Source of the DNA: Clostridiales bacterium
GTDB taxonomy: Bacteria; Bacillota; Clostridia; Oscillospirales; Oscillospiraceae
Direction: 5' to 3'
Assembly (NCBI GenBank): GCA_004556345.1
Contig: SFHQ01000024.1
Span: forward strand, 1 to 40,321
Length of the DNA stretch: 40,321 nt
The first letter of the stretch is position 1, and each line of letters starts with the position of its first letter. The notes under the pieces were generated by a model. That model searched no databases and was not told the DNA's origin. It was given only the letters and a program-made list of their open reading frames with translations. This document shows positions 7,843 through 17,079 of this stretch, one piece after another. The translations under genes were made by a program, and so were the position numbers.

Positions 7843-8564
7843 TGGCTTGCTCCTTCCCCCAAGGCAACCGCCTGGGCCAGGTCGATGGCGCCGGTGTAAT
7901 AGGCCTTGCCGATGATGGCCCCGGCTACCCCGGCGGCTTTCAGGGCTTGGATGTCCTCCAGAGACGAGACGCCGCCGGAGGCGATGATGTCCATGGAATA
8001 CTGCTCGGCCAAGCGCTTGTAGAGCTCCCGGTTGGTGCCGCGCATGGCCCCGTCGCGGGAGATGTCGGTGCAGATGATGGTCTGCACGCCCAGGGCCTGC
8101 ATCCGGTCGAAGAAGACCTGCCAGGTGTCCTCGCTGGTCTCCAGCCAGCCCTTGATGGCGACCTTGCCGTCCTTCAGGTCGGCCCCCACGGCGATCTTGG
8201 CCCCGTATTCCGCGACGGCTTGGGCGGTGAAGTCCGGGTCGGTGACGGCGGCGGTGCCGAGAATGACCCGGCTCGCGCCCGCGTCCAGATAGCGGCGCAC
8301 CGTCTCCATGTTCCGGATGCCGCCGCCCACCTCCACGAACAGGCCCGTCTGGGCTGCGATGCGCTGGATGGTGGGGAGATTGGTCGTCTGGCCGGTCTTG
8401 GCCCCCTCCAAGTCCACGAGATGGAGATGGGAGGCCCCGGCGGCTTCAAATTGTTTCACGGTGTTCAGAGGGTCCGGGTCGTAGACCGTCATTTGGTTGT
8501 AGTCCCCCTGGTACAGGCGCACGGCCTGGCCGCCGAAGAGGTCGATGGCGGGAAAAATTTTCAT
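7839..8564 (-). CDS. hisA: ProFAR isomerase
   Basis: HisA isomerises ProFAR to PRFAR by an Amadori rearrangement. The 241-residue barrel begins FPAIDLFGGQAVRLYQGDY with catalytic D8, carries the second acid in VGADLKDGKVAIKGW, and has the VGGGIR and ASGGVSS phosphate loops. The stop overlaps hisF by 4 bp and the start lies 1 bp from hisH. Confidence 0.97.
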   Translation of the reverse strand: MKIFPAIDLFGGQAVRLYQGDYNQMTVYDPDPLNTVKQFEAAGASHLHLVDLEGAKTGQTTNLPTIQRIAAQTGLFVEVGGGIRNMETVRRYLDAGASRVILGTAAVTDPDFTAQAVAEYGAKIAVGADLKDGKVAIKGWLETSEDTWQVFFDRMQALGVQTIICTDISRDGAMRGTNRELYKRLAEQYSMDIIASGGVSSLEDIQALKAAGVAGAIIGKAYYTGAIDLAQAVALGEGASQ

Positions 8565-8565
8565 C

Positions 8566-9189
8566 TCACCAGCTCCCTTCGCAGAATGTTTTCAGGATGG
8601 CCAGGCCCACGTCGCCGCTCTTTTCCGGGTGGAACTGACAGCCCATCACGTTCCCGCGGGCCACGGCGGCGGTGAGTTCCGCGCCATATTCCGTGGTGGC
8701 AATGACGGCGTCGTTGCAGTCCGTGGCATAGAAGGAGTGGACGAAGTAGACACACTCGTTGTCCTGCACGGTCTCCAGCAGCTTGTGCCGGGGCTTGTCT
8801 GCGGGGAAGTGGAGGGCGTTCCAGCCGATGTGGGGGATCTTATAGTCGGCGGGGATGACGCCCTCCATGGGGACCACCCGGCCGGGGATCAGGCCCAGGC
8901 CCTTGTACTGGCCGAACTCCAAGCTCTCGTCAAAGAGGAGCTGCATGCCCAGGCAGATGCCCATGAGGGGCTTACCCTTGGCGGCTTCCTCTAAAATAAC
9001 TTGATCCAAGCCGGTCTGCCGCAGCTTGGCGGCGGCGTCGGCGAAGGCGCCCACACCCGGCAGAAAGAGCTTGTCTGCCTGTCGCAGCAGGGCCGGGTCC
9101 CCCGTGACCACCGGCTCCTGCCCGATGGCCTCCAGGGAGCGGCAGAGGGAAAAGAGGTTCCCCACGCCGTAATCGATCACAGCGATCAT
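8566..9189 (-). CDS. hisH: Imidazole glycerol phosphate synthase glutaminase subunit
   Basis: HisH hydrolyses glutamine and channels ammonia to HisF. The 207-residue class I glutamine amidotransferase starts IAVIDYGVGNL, has the nucleophile cysteine in GICLGMQLLFDES, and ends with the His-Glu pair in GCQFHPEKS. The start overlaps hisB by 4 bp. Confidence 0.97.
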   Translation of the reverse strand: MIAVIDYGVGNLFSLCRSLEAIGQEPVVTGDPALLRQADKLFLPGVGAFADAAAKLRQTGLDQVILEEAAKGKPLMGICLGMQLLFDESLEFGQYKGLGLIPGRVVPMEGVIPADYKIPHIGWNALHFPADKPRHKLLETVQDNECVYFVHSFYATDCNDAVIATTEYGAELTAAVARGNVMGCQFHPEKSGDVGLAILKTFCEGSW

Positions 9190-9770
9190 ACCAACATTCC
9201 TTTCGTGGATGGGATGGCGTCGCCGCCGGTGAGGGCGACGGCCTGCTTAAGGCTCCGGGCGGCGGCTTTGAACGTGCCCTCGATGAGGTGGTGGCTGTTC
9301 TCGCCCGCCAGCTTGCGGAGATGGAGGGTGCAGTTGGCCCGGCGGGTGAAGGCCAGGAAAAATTCTTTCGCCAGCTCCGTGTCAAAGGTCCCGACCTTTT
9401 CCGTGGGCATGGGCACGTCCCAGCAGAGCATGCCGCGCCCGGAGAGATCTACCGCGGCCAGGACCAGGGCTTCGTCCATGGGGAGCAGGATATGGCCGAA
9501 ACGCTCCACGCCCCGCATCTCGCCCAGGGCCTGGGCAAAGGCGTCGCCGAGACAAATGCCCACGTCCTCGACGGTGTGGTGGTCGTCCACCCAGGTGTCA
9601 CCGGAGCAGGTCACGGTGAGGTCGAAGGACCCGTGGCGGGCAAAGCCCGTGAGCATGTGGTCGAAGAACCCGACGCCGGTTTGGATGTCGTGTTTTCCCG
9701 TCCCGTCCAGGTTCAGGGTCAGGGTGATGCCGGTCTCGCCGGTCTTGCGCCGGATGTGGCTCTCTCGCAT
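9186..9770 (-). CDS. hisB: Imidazoleglycerol-phosphate dehydratase
   Basis: This manganese enzyme dehydrates IGP to imidazole acetol phosphate. The 194 residues make the single-function form, without the phosphatase half of enterobacterial HisB. Metal-ligand motifs are visible: GFFDHML, DDHHTVEDVGICLG, and the C-terminal NSHHLIEGTFKA. A separate histidinol-phosphatase (HisN/HisK) is not encoded in this operon and must lie elsewhere. Confidence 0.97.
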   Translation of the reverse strand: MRESHIRRKTGETGITLTLNLDGTGKHDIQTGVGFFDHMLTGFARHGSFDLTVTCSGDTWVDDHHTVEDVGICLGDAFAQALGEMRGVERFGHILLPMDEALVLAAVDLSGRGMLCWDVPMPTEKVGTFDTELAKEFFLAFTRRANCTLHLRKLAGENSHHLIEGTFKAAARSLKQAVALTGGDAIPSTKGMLV

Positions 9771-9771
9771 C

Positions 9772-10836
9772 TTACACGCCCTCCTCGGCCAGAATTTCCT
9801 CCACCACGCTGAGGAACGCGGCCATCTCCTCCTCGGAGCCGATGGTCACGCGGTTATAGGGGGCCAGGGCGGGGGTGGAGAAGTGGCGAATGAGCACGCC
9901 CTTGTCCTTGCAGGCTTGGTAGAGCTTGGCTCCGTCCACCTGGGGGTGGGTGATGAAGAGGAAGTTCGCCTGAGAATCCGGGATGGAAAAGCCCATCTGC
10001 CGCAGGGCATTGGTGGTCGTCTCGCGGGTGGCCATGATGCGCTGGGCGTTGGCCCGGAAGTAGTCATCGGACGCCACGGCGGCGATGCCGAGCTTCAGGG
10101 TCAGGCGGTTGACGTTATAGGGGTTGGTGGAAAACTTGAGTTTTTCCAGGTCGGCGATCAGCTCCGGCTGGCCCAGGGCAAAGCCCAGGCGGGCCCCGGC
10201 CATGGAGCGGGACTTGGAGTAGGTCATGACCACCAGCAGGTTGGGATACCGATCGACCAGGGCGGCGGCGGAATCCGCGCCGAAGTCCACATAGGCCTCG
10301 TCGATCACCACCACATGGTCCGGGTTGGAAGCGATGATCTTCTCGACCTCGGACAGGGGCAGGGCGATGCCCGTGGGGGCGTTGGGGTTGGCCAGGACCG
10401 TCAGCTTGCCCGTGCCGGACAGACCGGGCACGTCCACGGTAAAGTCCTCATGCAAGGGGACGGTGGAGTAGGGGACGCCGTGCAGGTCGGCGAAGACGGG
10501 GTAGAAGCTATACGTCAGGTCGGGGAACACGGCCCCGTCCTGGCCGAAGGCCATAAAAGCAAAGTTCAGAATATCGTCCGAACCGTTGGACAGAAAGACT
10601 TGGTCAGCCCCCATGCCGTACAGCCGGGCCAGGGCCAGCTTCAATGCCTTCCCTTCCGGGTCGGAGTAGAGCCGCAGATCCCGGATGTCCTCCTCACCCA
10701 GGGCCGTAAGAACGGCCTGGGAGGGGGGATAGGGGGACTCGTTGGTGTTGAGCTTGATGTATTGCTTGTCCCTGGGCTGCTCGCCGGGGGTATAGGCTTC
10801 TAAAGCCTGGTATTTGGTGTGAAGGAAGCTGCTCAT
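9772..10836 (-). CDS. hisC: Histidinol-phosphate aminotransferase
   Basis: HisC transfers an amino group from glutamate to imidazole acetol phosphate using PLP. The 354-residue fold-type I aminotransferase shows LNTNESPYPPS at the N-terminus, NPNAPTG, the VIDEAYVDFG strand, and the PLP lysine in TYSKSRSMAGARLG. It overlaps hisD by 4 bp at its start and ends 1 bp before hisB. Confidence 0.97.
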   Translation of the reverse strand: MSSFLHTKYQALEAYTPGEQPRDKQYIKLNTNESPYPPSQAVLTALGEEDIRDLRLYSDPEGKALKLALARLYGMGADQVFLSNGSDDILNFAFMAFGQDGAVFPDLTYSFYPVFADLHGVPYSTVPLHEDFTVDVPGLSGTGKLTVLANPNAPTGIALPLSEVEKIIASNPDHVVVIDEAYVDFGADSAAALVDRYPNLLVVMTYSKSRSMAGARLGFALGQPELIADLEKLKFSTNPYNVNRLTLKLGIAAVASDDYFRANAQRIMATRETTTNALRQMGFSIPDSQANFLFITHPQVDGAKLYQACKDKGVLIRHFSTPALAPYNRVTIGSEEEMAAFLSVVEEILAEEGV

Positions 10837-12131
10837 GGATTCTCCTTCCCGACAATGGCGGGGTCAAAGCGGATGTCGATGCTGCGGGCGTGGGCGGTCA
10901 GGCCCTCCTGCTTGGCGAAGATGGAGACGGTCGGCTGGGCCTTCTCCAGGGCGGGACGGGTGTAGTAGGTGTACTGGGTCTTCTTGACGAAATCGTCCAC
11001 GGACAGGGGGCTGGAGAAGCGGGCCGTGCCGCTGGTGGGCAGGGTGTGGTTGGGTCCGGCAAAGTAATCGCCCAAGGCTTCGGGGCAGTTGCGGCCCAGG
11101 AAGATGGAGCCGGCGTTTTTGATCTTGTCCAGATAGTCAAAGGGCTGGTCCACGCAGACCTCCAGGTGCTCCGGGGCGATCTCGTTGGCGATCTCCACGG
11201 CGGTGTCCAGGTTGTCGGCCACGATGATTTTGCCGTTGGTGTCGATGGAGGCGCGGGCAATTTCCTCCCGGCGGAGCTTGGGCAGCTGCTCCTCGATGGC
11301 GGCCTGAACGGCCACGGCCAGCGCCTCGCTGTCGGTGACGAGGACGGCGGAGGCGTTCTTGTCGTGCTCGGCCTGGCTGAGCAGGTCGGCGGCGACGATG
11401 CGGGGGTCACACTTGCCGTCGGCGATGACCAGGATCTCGCTGGGACCGGCCACCATGTCGATGCCGACCTTGCCGAAGACCTGCTTCTTGGCCTCGGCCA
11501 CGAACTGGTTGCCGGGGCCGACGATCTTATCCACGCGGGGCACGCTCTCGGTGCCGTAAGCCAGGGCGGCTATGGCCTGTGCCCCGCCCACGCGGAAGAC
11601 GCGGTTGACGCCGCAGATGCGGGCGGCGGCTAAGATATTGGGGGGGATCTTCCCGTCCTTGCCGGGGGGCGTGACCATGACGATCTCTTTGACGCCCGCC
11701 AGCTTGGCGGGGATGCAGTTCATGATGACGCTGGAGGGATACGCGGCCGTGCCGCCGGGAACGTAGAGGCCCACCCGCTCCAAGGGGATGATCTTCTGGC
11801 CCATGAGAATGCCGTCTTCCTCGTTGACAAGGAAGCTGTTGCGGACCTGGTGCTGGTGAAAGGCGGCCACGCGCTCGCTGGCCCGGTAGAGGATGTCCAC
11901 CAGCATGGGGTCGGCCATGCGGAAGCCCTCGTCAATGGCCCCCTGGCCCACTTCTACGGACGTGATGTCCACGCCGTCAAATTCTTTCGTATAGCGCTTG
12001 AGGGCTTCGTCGCCCTTGGCCCGGACCTGGGCGATGATTTCACGGACCGGCTCCTCTACGGAGCCGACGGGATCCTCGCGGGCGAAGATGGCCTCGCGCT
12101 TGGTCTCCGATTCCTTCAAAATGCGGATCAT
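10833..12131 (-). CDS. hisD: Histidinol dehydrogenase
   Basis: HisD oxidises histidinol to histidine in two NAD-dependent steps with a zinc ion. The 432-residue sequence has GLYVPGGTAAYPSSVIMN, VGPGNQFVAEAKKQVFG, DMVAGPSEILVIAD, and the zinc and catalytic region CPEALGDYFAGPNHTLPT. It is of standard length. It overlaps hisG and hisC by 4 bp each. Confidence 0.97.
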   Translation of the reverse strand: MIRILKESETKREAIFAREDPVGSVEEPVREIIAQVRAKGDEALKRYTKEFDGVDITSVEVGQGAIDEGFRMADPMLVDILYRASERVAAFHQHQVRNSFLVNEEDGILMGQKIIPLERVGLYVPGGTAAYPSSVIMNCIPAKLAGVKEIVMVTPPGKDGKIPPNILAAARICGVNRVFRVGGAQAIAALAYGTESVPRVDKIVGPGNQFVAEAKKQVFGKVGIDMVAGPSEILVIADGKCDPRIVAADLLSQAEHDKNASAVLVTDSEALAVAVQAAIEEQLPKLRREEIARASIDTNGKIIVADNLDTAVEIANEIAPEHLEVCVDQPFDYLDKIKNAGSIFLGRNCPEALGDYFAGPNHTLPTSGTARFSSPLSVDDFVKKTQYTYYTRPALEKAQPTVSIFAKQEGLTAHARSIDIRFDPAIVGKENP

Positions 12132-12778
12132 TTCTGTTCTGCCTCCTTGGCGGCCACCTGGGTCTTGAGCCCCTCGTAGAGGGTTTGGATGGCCGCGTGC
12201 TTAAACTTAAAGCTCACTTTATTGGCGATGAGCCGGGCGCTGATGGGAACGATGGTCTCGATGGGGGAGAGGTCGTTTTCCCGCAGGGTGGTGCCCGTCT
12301 CGACGATGTCGACGATGACATCGGTCAGGTCTAAAATGGGGGCGATCTCAATGGAGCCGTGGAGCCGGACGATGTCGATGTCCCGGCTGCGGGCGCTGTA
12401 ATAGGCCTGGGTGATGTGGGGGAACTCGGTGGCCACCCGCAGGGTGCGGTCGGGGTCGTCCCGGAAGCCGTTCTTGGCGGCCACGCACATGCGGCACTTG
12501 CCCACGTTCAGGTCCAGCAGCTCATAGATGTCCGGGCCGTATTCCAGCAGAATGTCTTTGCCGGCCACGCCCACGTCGGCGGCGCCGCGCTCCACATACA
12601 CAGGGACGTCCGAGGGCTTGACCCAGAAGTAGCGGACCTTGGCCTCTGGATTTTCAAAGATCAGCTTACGCTTGGGGTCCAGCAGCTCGTCGCAGGGGAA
12701 CCCGGCTTCGGCGAACATCTTGTACACCCGTTCGCCCAGGCGGCCCTTGGGCAGGGCCACGTTCAAAAACTCACTCAT
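12128..12778 (-). CDS. hisG: ATP phosphoribosyltransferase, short form
   Basis: HisG condenses ATP with PRPP, the first and regulated step of the pathway. At 216 residues this is the short form, lacking the C-terminal histidine-binding domain and depending on HisZ. It starts LNVALPKGRLGERVYKMF and has the DVGVAGKDIL loop and the PRPP-binding DLTDVIVDIVETGTTLREN stretch. The adjoining hisZ fits this. It overlaps both neighbours by 4 bp. Confidence 0.96.
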   Translation of the reverse strand: MSEFLNVALPKGRLGERVYKMFAEAGFPCDELLDPKRKLIFENPEAKVRYFWVKPSDVPVYVERGAADVGVAGKDILLEYGPDIYELLDLNVGKCRMCVAAKNGFRDDPDRTLRVATEFPHITQAYYSARSRDIDIVRLHGSIEIAPILDLTDVIVDIVETGTTLRENDLSPIETIVPISARLIANKVSFKFKHAAIQTLYEGLKTQVAAKEAEQK

Positions 12779-13887
12779 GCCTTTGCCCCTCCTCTCAGGT
12801 CCAGGATCTCTTTCGCTCTCAGGTCGCCTCCGGCCTGCCGGCGGGCCAGGGTGCGCTTGCCCTGCCGGGCCAGGTCGGAGAGCTTCGTGGTCAGCGCGGT
12901 CAGGTCGGTGGTGCCGTCGTAGAGGACCAGCACGTCGGTGTCAAACGCGGGCTGGGCCGGGCCGAGCCGCTCCAGCTCATTGAGGTAGATGGCGAAGCCG
13001 ATGGCTCCGCAGCGCTTGCCCATTTTCTCGACCATTTTATCATATTGTCCGCCGGATAGCACCCCCGCCGACAGATTTTTCAAAAATCCCCGGAAGGCGA
13101 TGCCGCTGTAATAATCCATGTTGCCCTCCACGGAGAAGTCCAGATAGACGTTGTCGCCCAGGCCGTTGGCCTTGAGTAGGGCGCAGAGGCTGTTGAGCTC
13201 CTCCCAGGCCTCGCGGGTCTTTTTGCCGCCGACGCACAGGGGGGCCAGGTCGGCCAGGACGGACTCCATGGTGCCGTAGGTGGTCACTAGGCGCTCCAGC
13301 AGGGCGCGGACGGTCCCGCTGAGATTCCGGCTCTGACAGAAGCTGTCCAGCGCCGCCAGATTCTTCGAGCGGACGGCGGCCATGACCTCCGGGTAGTCCT
13401 CCTCGGCTACCCCGGCGGCCTCCATGAAGCCGGAGACCAGGCCCACGTGGGATACGTCCAGCACATAGTCCGGGCTGATGGCAGCCAGACTCCGCACGGC
13501 CAGGGCCGTGACCTCGTAGATGTGGTACAGGTCCAGGTCGCCGATGCACTCCAGGCCGGTCTGCATGATCTCCTGGAAGCCCTCGTCGCCCTTGCCGGAG
13601 CGGTAGACGGTCTCATTATAATACACTTTGCGCGGGCCGGGCTCGTTCTCTCTCGTGTTCTTGATGATGGAGAGGGTCACGTCGGGCTTGAGGGCCATGA
13701 GGACGCCGCGGGCGTCGGTGAACGTGATCATCCGGTCGCTGACCAAAAAGTCTTTGTTTCTTACATAGAGGTCATAGGCCTCGAATTTACTCATTTTGAA
13801 GCGGCGGTAGCCGTAGTTTTCATACAATCCCCGCAGGCGGAAAATCGTCTGTTCATCGCTGCGCAGGATGTTCTGGTCCAGATCCAT
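12775..13887 (-). CDS. hisZ: ATP phosphoribosyltransferase regulatory subunit
   Basis: HisZ is a histidyl-tRNA-synthetase-like protein without aminoacylation activity that activates short HisG and carries its histidine feedback. The 370 residues show class II synthetase motifs (motif 2-like GPRKVYYNETVYR and the late SGGQYDKMVEKMG) but no C-terminal anticodon-binding domain, which separates it from HisS. It opens the nine-gene his operon. Confidence 0.95.
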   Translation of the reverse strand: MDLDQNILRSDEQTIFRLRGLYENYGYRRFKMSKFEAYDLYVRNKDFLVSDRMITFTDARGVLMALKPDVTLSIIKNTRENEPGPRKVYYNETVYRSGKGDEGFQEIMQTGLECIGDLDLYHIYEVTALAVRSLAAISPDYVLDVSHVGLVSGFMEAAGVAEEDYPEVMAAVRSKNLAALDSFCQSRNLSGTVRALLERLVTTYGTMESVLADLAPLCVGGKKTREAWEELNSLCALLKANGLGDNVYLDFSVEGNMDYYSGIAFRGFLKNLSAGVLSGGQYDKMVEKMGKRCGAIGFAIYLNELERLGPAQPAFDTDVLVLYDGTTDLTALTTKLSDLARQGKRTLARRQAGGDLRAKEILDLRGGAKA

Positions 13888-13925
13888 GTGCGATCCCCTT
13901 TCTTGTATTCACTCGGTTGTTTAGT

Positions 13926-13954
13926 ATATTACCACTCTACCGTGATAAAGTAAA
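13926..13954 (-). promoter_or_regulatory. Candidate his operon promoter
   Basis: On the minus strand TTTACT (13949-13954) and TAATAT (13926-13931) are separated by 17 bp. The leader before hisZ would be only about 30 nt, which leaves no room for a T-box or attenuator. Confidence 0.55.
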
Positions 13955-14050
13955 GAGCTGCGGCGAAAAAACCAAAGATCCCGTGAAAAAATTTTATCCG
14001 GTGGAAGGGAGCGGGTTTGTATACATTGCCGGGAAAATGTCGAATCGGTC

Positions 14051-14079
14051 TTGACAGCGGATACCGTTTCCTGGATAAT
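14051..14079 (+). promoter_or_regulatory. Promoter of the SLH protein gene
   Basis: TTGACA at 14051-14056 and GATAAT at 14074-14079 are separated by 17 bp. The promoter diverges from that of the his operon about 100 bp away. Confidence 0.75.
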
Positions 14080-14113
14080 GATGGTAAATAATACTGGATA
14101 GGAGAGGATTTGT

Positions 14114-15514
14114 ATGAAAACATTGCTGCGGAAACGCCTCGTCCCCCTGGCGCTGTCTCTGGCATTGCTGGCGGGCCTGCTGGCCATCCCGGCGGCAGCG
14201 GCTCCGGCCGCCCCCACGGAGGAGCTGGCGGACATCACCTATTATGGCGGTAGCTACACGAACTGTAAGATGCCCTATGACATGGCAAACGCCTATGTGC
14301 AAGCGCTGGACAGCCTGGCGAACAACGGAATCATGGCTACCCTGGCCGACCCTGCGGGGGATGGGATGCCCCTGCTGCTGACCGTGGATTTCCAGTTCAC
14401 GGGGAACCTGACGGACACGCTGAAGGTCTGGACGTGGAACGGCATCTCTGCGATGCCCTATGACTTTGAAGACGATACCGAGCTGGGCTGGACCTTCGGC
14501 TATGACTTTGGCACCTACGACGGCAACGAGGCCGCCCTGCGCGTGGGCGACGGCGTGGGCATTGCCGTTGGGGATGCCGGTGGATATCTCTACTACGCCG
14601 TGAACCGCGGCCAGCTGGAGATCATCCGCCACACCATGACCTACACCGCCGACGCCTGGAACGGCACCACGGCCACCGGGACGCTGCTGCCGTTGGTCAA
14701 CGCCACCGGTAAGATCTATGACCAGAAGGCACCTGTCTCCGCCCTGGTCAATGCGGGCTGGACAAAGATCGATGGCTACAACGCCTATCAGCTCGTGTCC
14801 GTGGACGGCCTGTACCAATTCTTTGACACCTACGCCGCCCAGGACAGCTGGCTGGCCGCGGACAACGCCCGTTTTACCGCCAGCAAGAGCCAGCTGATCG
14901 AAGCCACCACCGGAGAGTCCTACTTGCTGGGGCATTGGACAGACGGGGCCTTGATGCGTGCGGCGCTGGCTGCTTACGCCCAGAAAGCGGCGACCAACAA
15001 CGGAGATTTCTTCGACGTACCCACCTCCCACTGGGCCTATGACACGGTGAAGTGGGCGGTGGACCGCGGCATCACCAACGGCACCAGTGCCACGAGCTTC
15101 AGCCCCAACAGCACCTGCACCAAGGCGCAGATCCTGACCTTCCTCTGGCGGGCCAAGGGCGAACCGGCGGCGGGCAACACGAACCCCTTCCAGGACGTCC
15201 CCCTCTCGGCCTACTACTACCAGCCCGCCCTGTGGGCCAGAAACCAAGGACTGGTGAATGGAACGCTCTTCCAGCCGAATTCCCCCTGCACCCGCGCCCA
15301 GACGGTCTATTATCTCTGGCAGCTGGCGGGTTCGCCGAACGTCTCCGGCACAACGAACTTCCAAGACGTTCCCGGCAACGCGACCTATGCCAAGGCCGTC
15401 CAGTGGGCGGTGCAGCAGAAGATCACGGACGGCACCTCCTTCACGACCTTCTCCCCTCTGGACACCTGCACCAGAGCCCAGATCGTGACCTTCCTCTACC
15501 GTGCGCTGAAGTAA
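14114..15514 (+). CDS. Secreted S-layer homology (SLH) domain protein
   Basis: The 466-residue protein begins with a classical signal peptide (basic start, hydrophobic core at about 9-25, an AAAA-type cleavage site near residue 30). Residues about 35-290 form a domain I do not recognise, rich in Tyr, Trp and Asp. Three SLH repeats follow at about 297-350, 357-410 and 415-466, each with FxDVP and the late FSP..xxTRAQ pattern. SLH triplets bind pyruvylated secondary cell-wall polymer, so the N-terminal domain should be displayed on the surface. The start has GGAGAGGA 5-12 nt upstream. It is monocistronic. Confidence 0.9.
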   Translation: MKTLLRKRLVPLALSLALLAGLLAIPAAAAPAAPTEELADITYYGGSYTNCKMPYDMANAYVQALDSLANNGIMATLADPAGDGMPLLLTVDFQFTGNLTDTLKVWTWNGISAMPYDFEDDTELGWTFGYDFGTYDGNEAALRVGDGVGIAVGDAGGYLYYAVNRGQLEIIRHTMTYTADAWNGTTATGTLLPLVNATGKIYDQKAPVSALVNAGWTKIDGYNAYQLVSVDGLYQFFDTYAAQDSWLAADNARFTASKSQLIEATTGESYLLGHWTDGALMRAALAAYAQKAATNNGDFFDVPTSHWAYDTVKWAVDRGITNGTSATSFSPNSTCTKAQILTFLWRAKGEPAAGNTNPFQDVPLSAYYYQPALWARNQGLVNGTLFQPNSPCTRAQTVYYLWQLAGSPNVSGTTNFQDVPGNATYAKAVQWAVQQKITDGTSFTTFSPLDTCTRAQIVTFLYRALK

Positions 15515-15521
15515 CTTTTTG

Positions 15522-15553
15522 CAAGGGCCTTCTCTTCGGGGAAGGCCTTTTTT
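15522..15553 (+). terminator. Terminator after the SLH gene
   Basis: An AAGGGCCTTCTC / GGGAAGGCCTTT stem with a TTCG-type loop ends in a run of six T bases, 8 bp after the stop codon. Confidence 0.85.
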
Positions 15554-15573
15554 GCATTTCCAGCAGAAAAACC

Positions 15574-15602
15574 TTGCAAAATCTTGGAGTTTCCTGTATA
15601 GT
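15574..15602 (+). promoter_or_regulatory. Promoter of the RCC1 protein gene
   Basis: TTGCAA at 15574-15579 and TATAGT at 15597-15602 are separated by 17 bp, about 43 bp before the start codon. Confidence 0.6.
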
Positions 15603-15644
15603 AAACAAGAAATGTTACAAAATGACACCTAGGAAGTGATCCCG

Positions 15645-16952
15645 ATGACCCATAAGATCTGCCTCTCCGCTGCGGCGCTTCTGGCCCTGCTGCTGGCTCT
15701 GCCCGCCCCTGCTCTGGCCTACGACGGCGCGACGCCGGACCAGCCCAACCGCCTGAGCGCGGGCCTGTCTCACACGGCCTATGTGGACGAGCACGGCACC
15801 CTCTGGACCTGGGGCAGCAACCAGGAAGGGCAGCTGGGGGCCGAGACCCAGGAGACCGGCGTGGACCGGGAGGGGAACCAGGTGGCCGTCTCCGGGACCT
15901 CTCTGGCCGTGCTGGAGGACGTGCGCTCCGTAGCTGCCGGCGGCGATTTCACCGTGGCCCTCAAGACCGACGGGACCCTCTGGGCCTGGGGCGGCAACGA
16001 CTATGGGCAGCTGGGGAACGGGACCGTTGTCTCCGCTGCCCAGCCGGTGCAGGTGCTGGATCAAGTGTCCGCCGTGAGCGCGGGGGACTACCACGTCGCC
16101 GCCATCCGGGACGACGGGACCCTGTGGACGTGGGGGGATAATCTCTATGGTCAGCTGGGAGACGGGACCCTGAACAGTGTTTCCGCGCCCCAGCAGGTGT
16201 TGGACAACGTGACGGCTGTGAGCGCCGGGGCCAACGCCACCGCCGCCGTGCGCAGCGACGGGACCCTGTGGACGTGGGGGGACAATCTCTACGGTCAGCT
16301 GGGGGATGGGACCAGAGACAGCGTGTCTGCGCCCCACCAGGTTTTGGCCGACGTGCGCTTTGCCGTCATGGGCGACTACCACGCCGCCGCGATCTCGACG
16401 GACGGGACGCTCTACACCTGGGGCAGTAACCTCGATGGGAAATTAGGCACCGGCGGCCTGGGCGATACCACGGATGAGGGGACAGGGGCAATGTTGCAGC
16501 TGACGCCCACTGTGGTCTCTCTGCCCGCTGCCGTTTCCAACGTAACCGTCGGGGCGGGGCATACCGCCGCCATTCTCTCGGACGGGACCCTGTGGACCTG
16601 GGGCCGCAACGACGCCATGCAGCTGGGCCTGACCGAGGCCGGAGCGCAGGTGTGGGAGCCGGGGCAGGTCGTGGAGCTGGTCCCCGCCCAGGCTGTGAGC
16701 GCCGGGACGGACCAGACCGTTTGCCTTCTGACCGACGGGGAAGTGCAAGCCTGGGGGTCTCCCGCCATGGGCCAGCTGGGCAGCGGCACGCCCCAGGAGA
16801 AGGCCGCGGAGCCGGACGTGCAGACGGCAGACGCCGGGGCGGTGCGCGTGGACATCCCCTCTCAGAAGGGCATGGATCGGGTGCCGCTGGTGCTTTTGGC
16901 GGCATCAGGGATTGTGCTGGTCGTTGCCGGTGTGGTGACGCGGCGGCATTGA
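15645..16952 (+). CDS. Secreted RCC1-repeat protein with C-terminal membrane anchor
   Basis: The start is the ATG at 15645, 8 nt after AGGAAG; an in-frame GTG nine bases upstream overlaps that site. The 435-residue protein has a signal peptide (about 1-24), then at least six RCC1-type beta-propeller blades built on DGTLWTWG.N..GQLG. Two blades (DNA near 16113 and 16257, 144 bp apart) are nearly identical, pointing to recent blade duplication. A hydrophobic helix plus RRH at the very C-terminus would anchor it in the membrane after export. RCC1 propellers are protein- or ligand-binding scaffolds; the partner here is unknown. Confidence 0.88.
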   Translation: MTHKICLSAAALLALLLALPAPALAYDGATPDQPNRLSAGLSHTAYVDEHGTLWTWGSNQEGQLGAETQETGVDREGNQVAVSGTSLAVLEDVRSVAAGGDFTVALKTDGTLWAWGGNDYGQLGNGTVVSAAQPVQVLDQVSAVSAGDYHVAAIRDDGTLWTWGDNLYGQLGDGTLNSVSAPQQVLDNVTAVSAGANATAAVRSDGTLWTWGDNLYGQLGDGTRDSVSAPHQVLADVRFAVMGDYHAAAISTDGTLYTWGSNLDGKLGTGGLGDTTDEGTGAMLQLTPTVVSLPAAVSNVTVGAGHTAAILSDGTLWTWGRNDAMQLGLTEAGAQVWEPGQVVELVPAQAVSAGTDQTVCLLTDGEVQAWGSPAMGQLGSGTPQEKAAEPDVQTADAGAVRVDIPSQKGMDRVPLVLLAASGIVLVVAGVVTRRH

Positions 16953-17041
16953 CGGGTTCTCTGGAAAGGGGAGCCGGTTGCGAAGCGGACAAGGGGTCCT
17001 CCTTGGCGCAGTTTCGTTCAAAATTTCCTCCCCTCTCCCTA

Positions 17042-17070
17042 TTGACAAACCCCCGGCAATCGGCTATCCT
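17042..17070 (+). promoter_or_regulatory. leu operon promoter
   Basis: A consensus TTGACA (17042-17047) is followed after 17 bp by TATCCT (17065-17070). Transcription would start about 10 nt before the T-box stem I. Confidence 0.7.
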
Positions 17071-17079
17071 GTATGCAGT

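Noticed and set aside
9001..10803. 600-codon plus-strand open frame across hisB and hisC
   Set aside because: It is antisense to two intact his genes and has shadow composition.
13994..15628. 544-codon minus-strand open frame opposite the SLH gene
   Set aside because: It crosses the SLH gene, its terminator and its promoter, and has no ribosome site or domain.
15900..16450. RCC1 DNA repeats as a CRISPR-like or tandem non-coding array
   Set aside because: The repeats are in frame, vary as protein blades and lie inside one coding sequence with a signal peptide.
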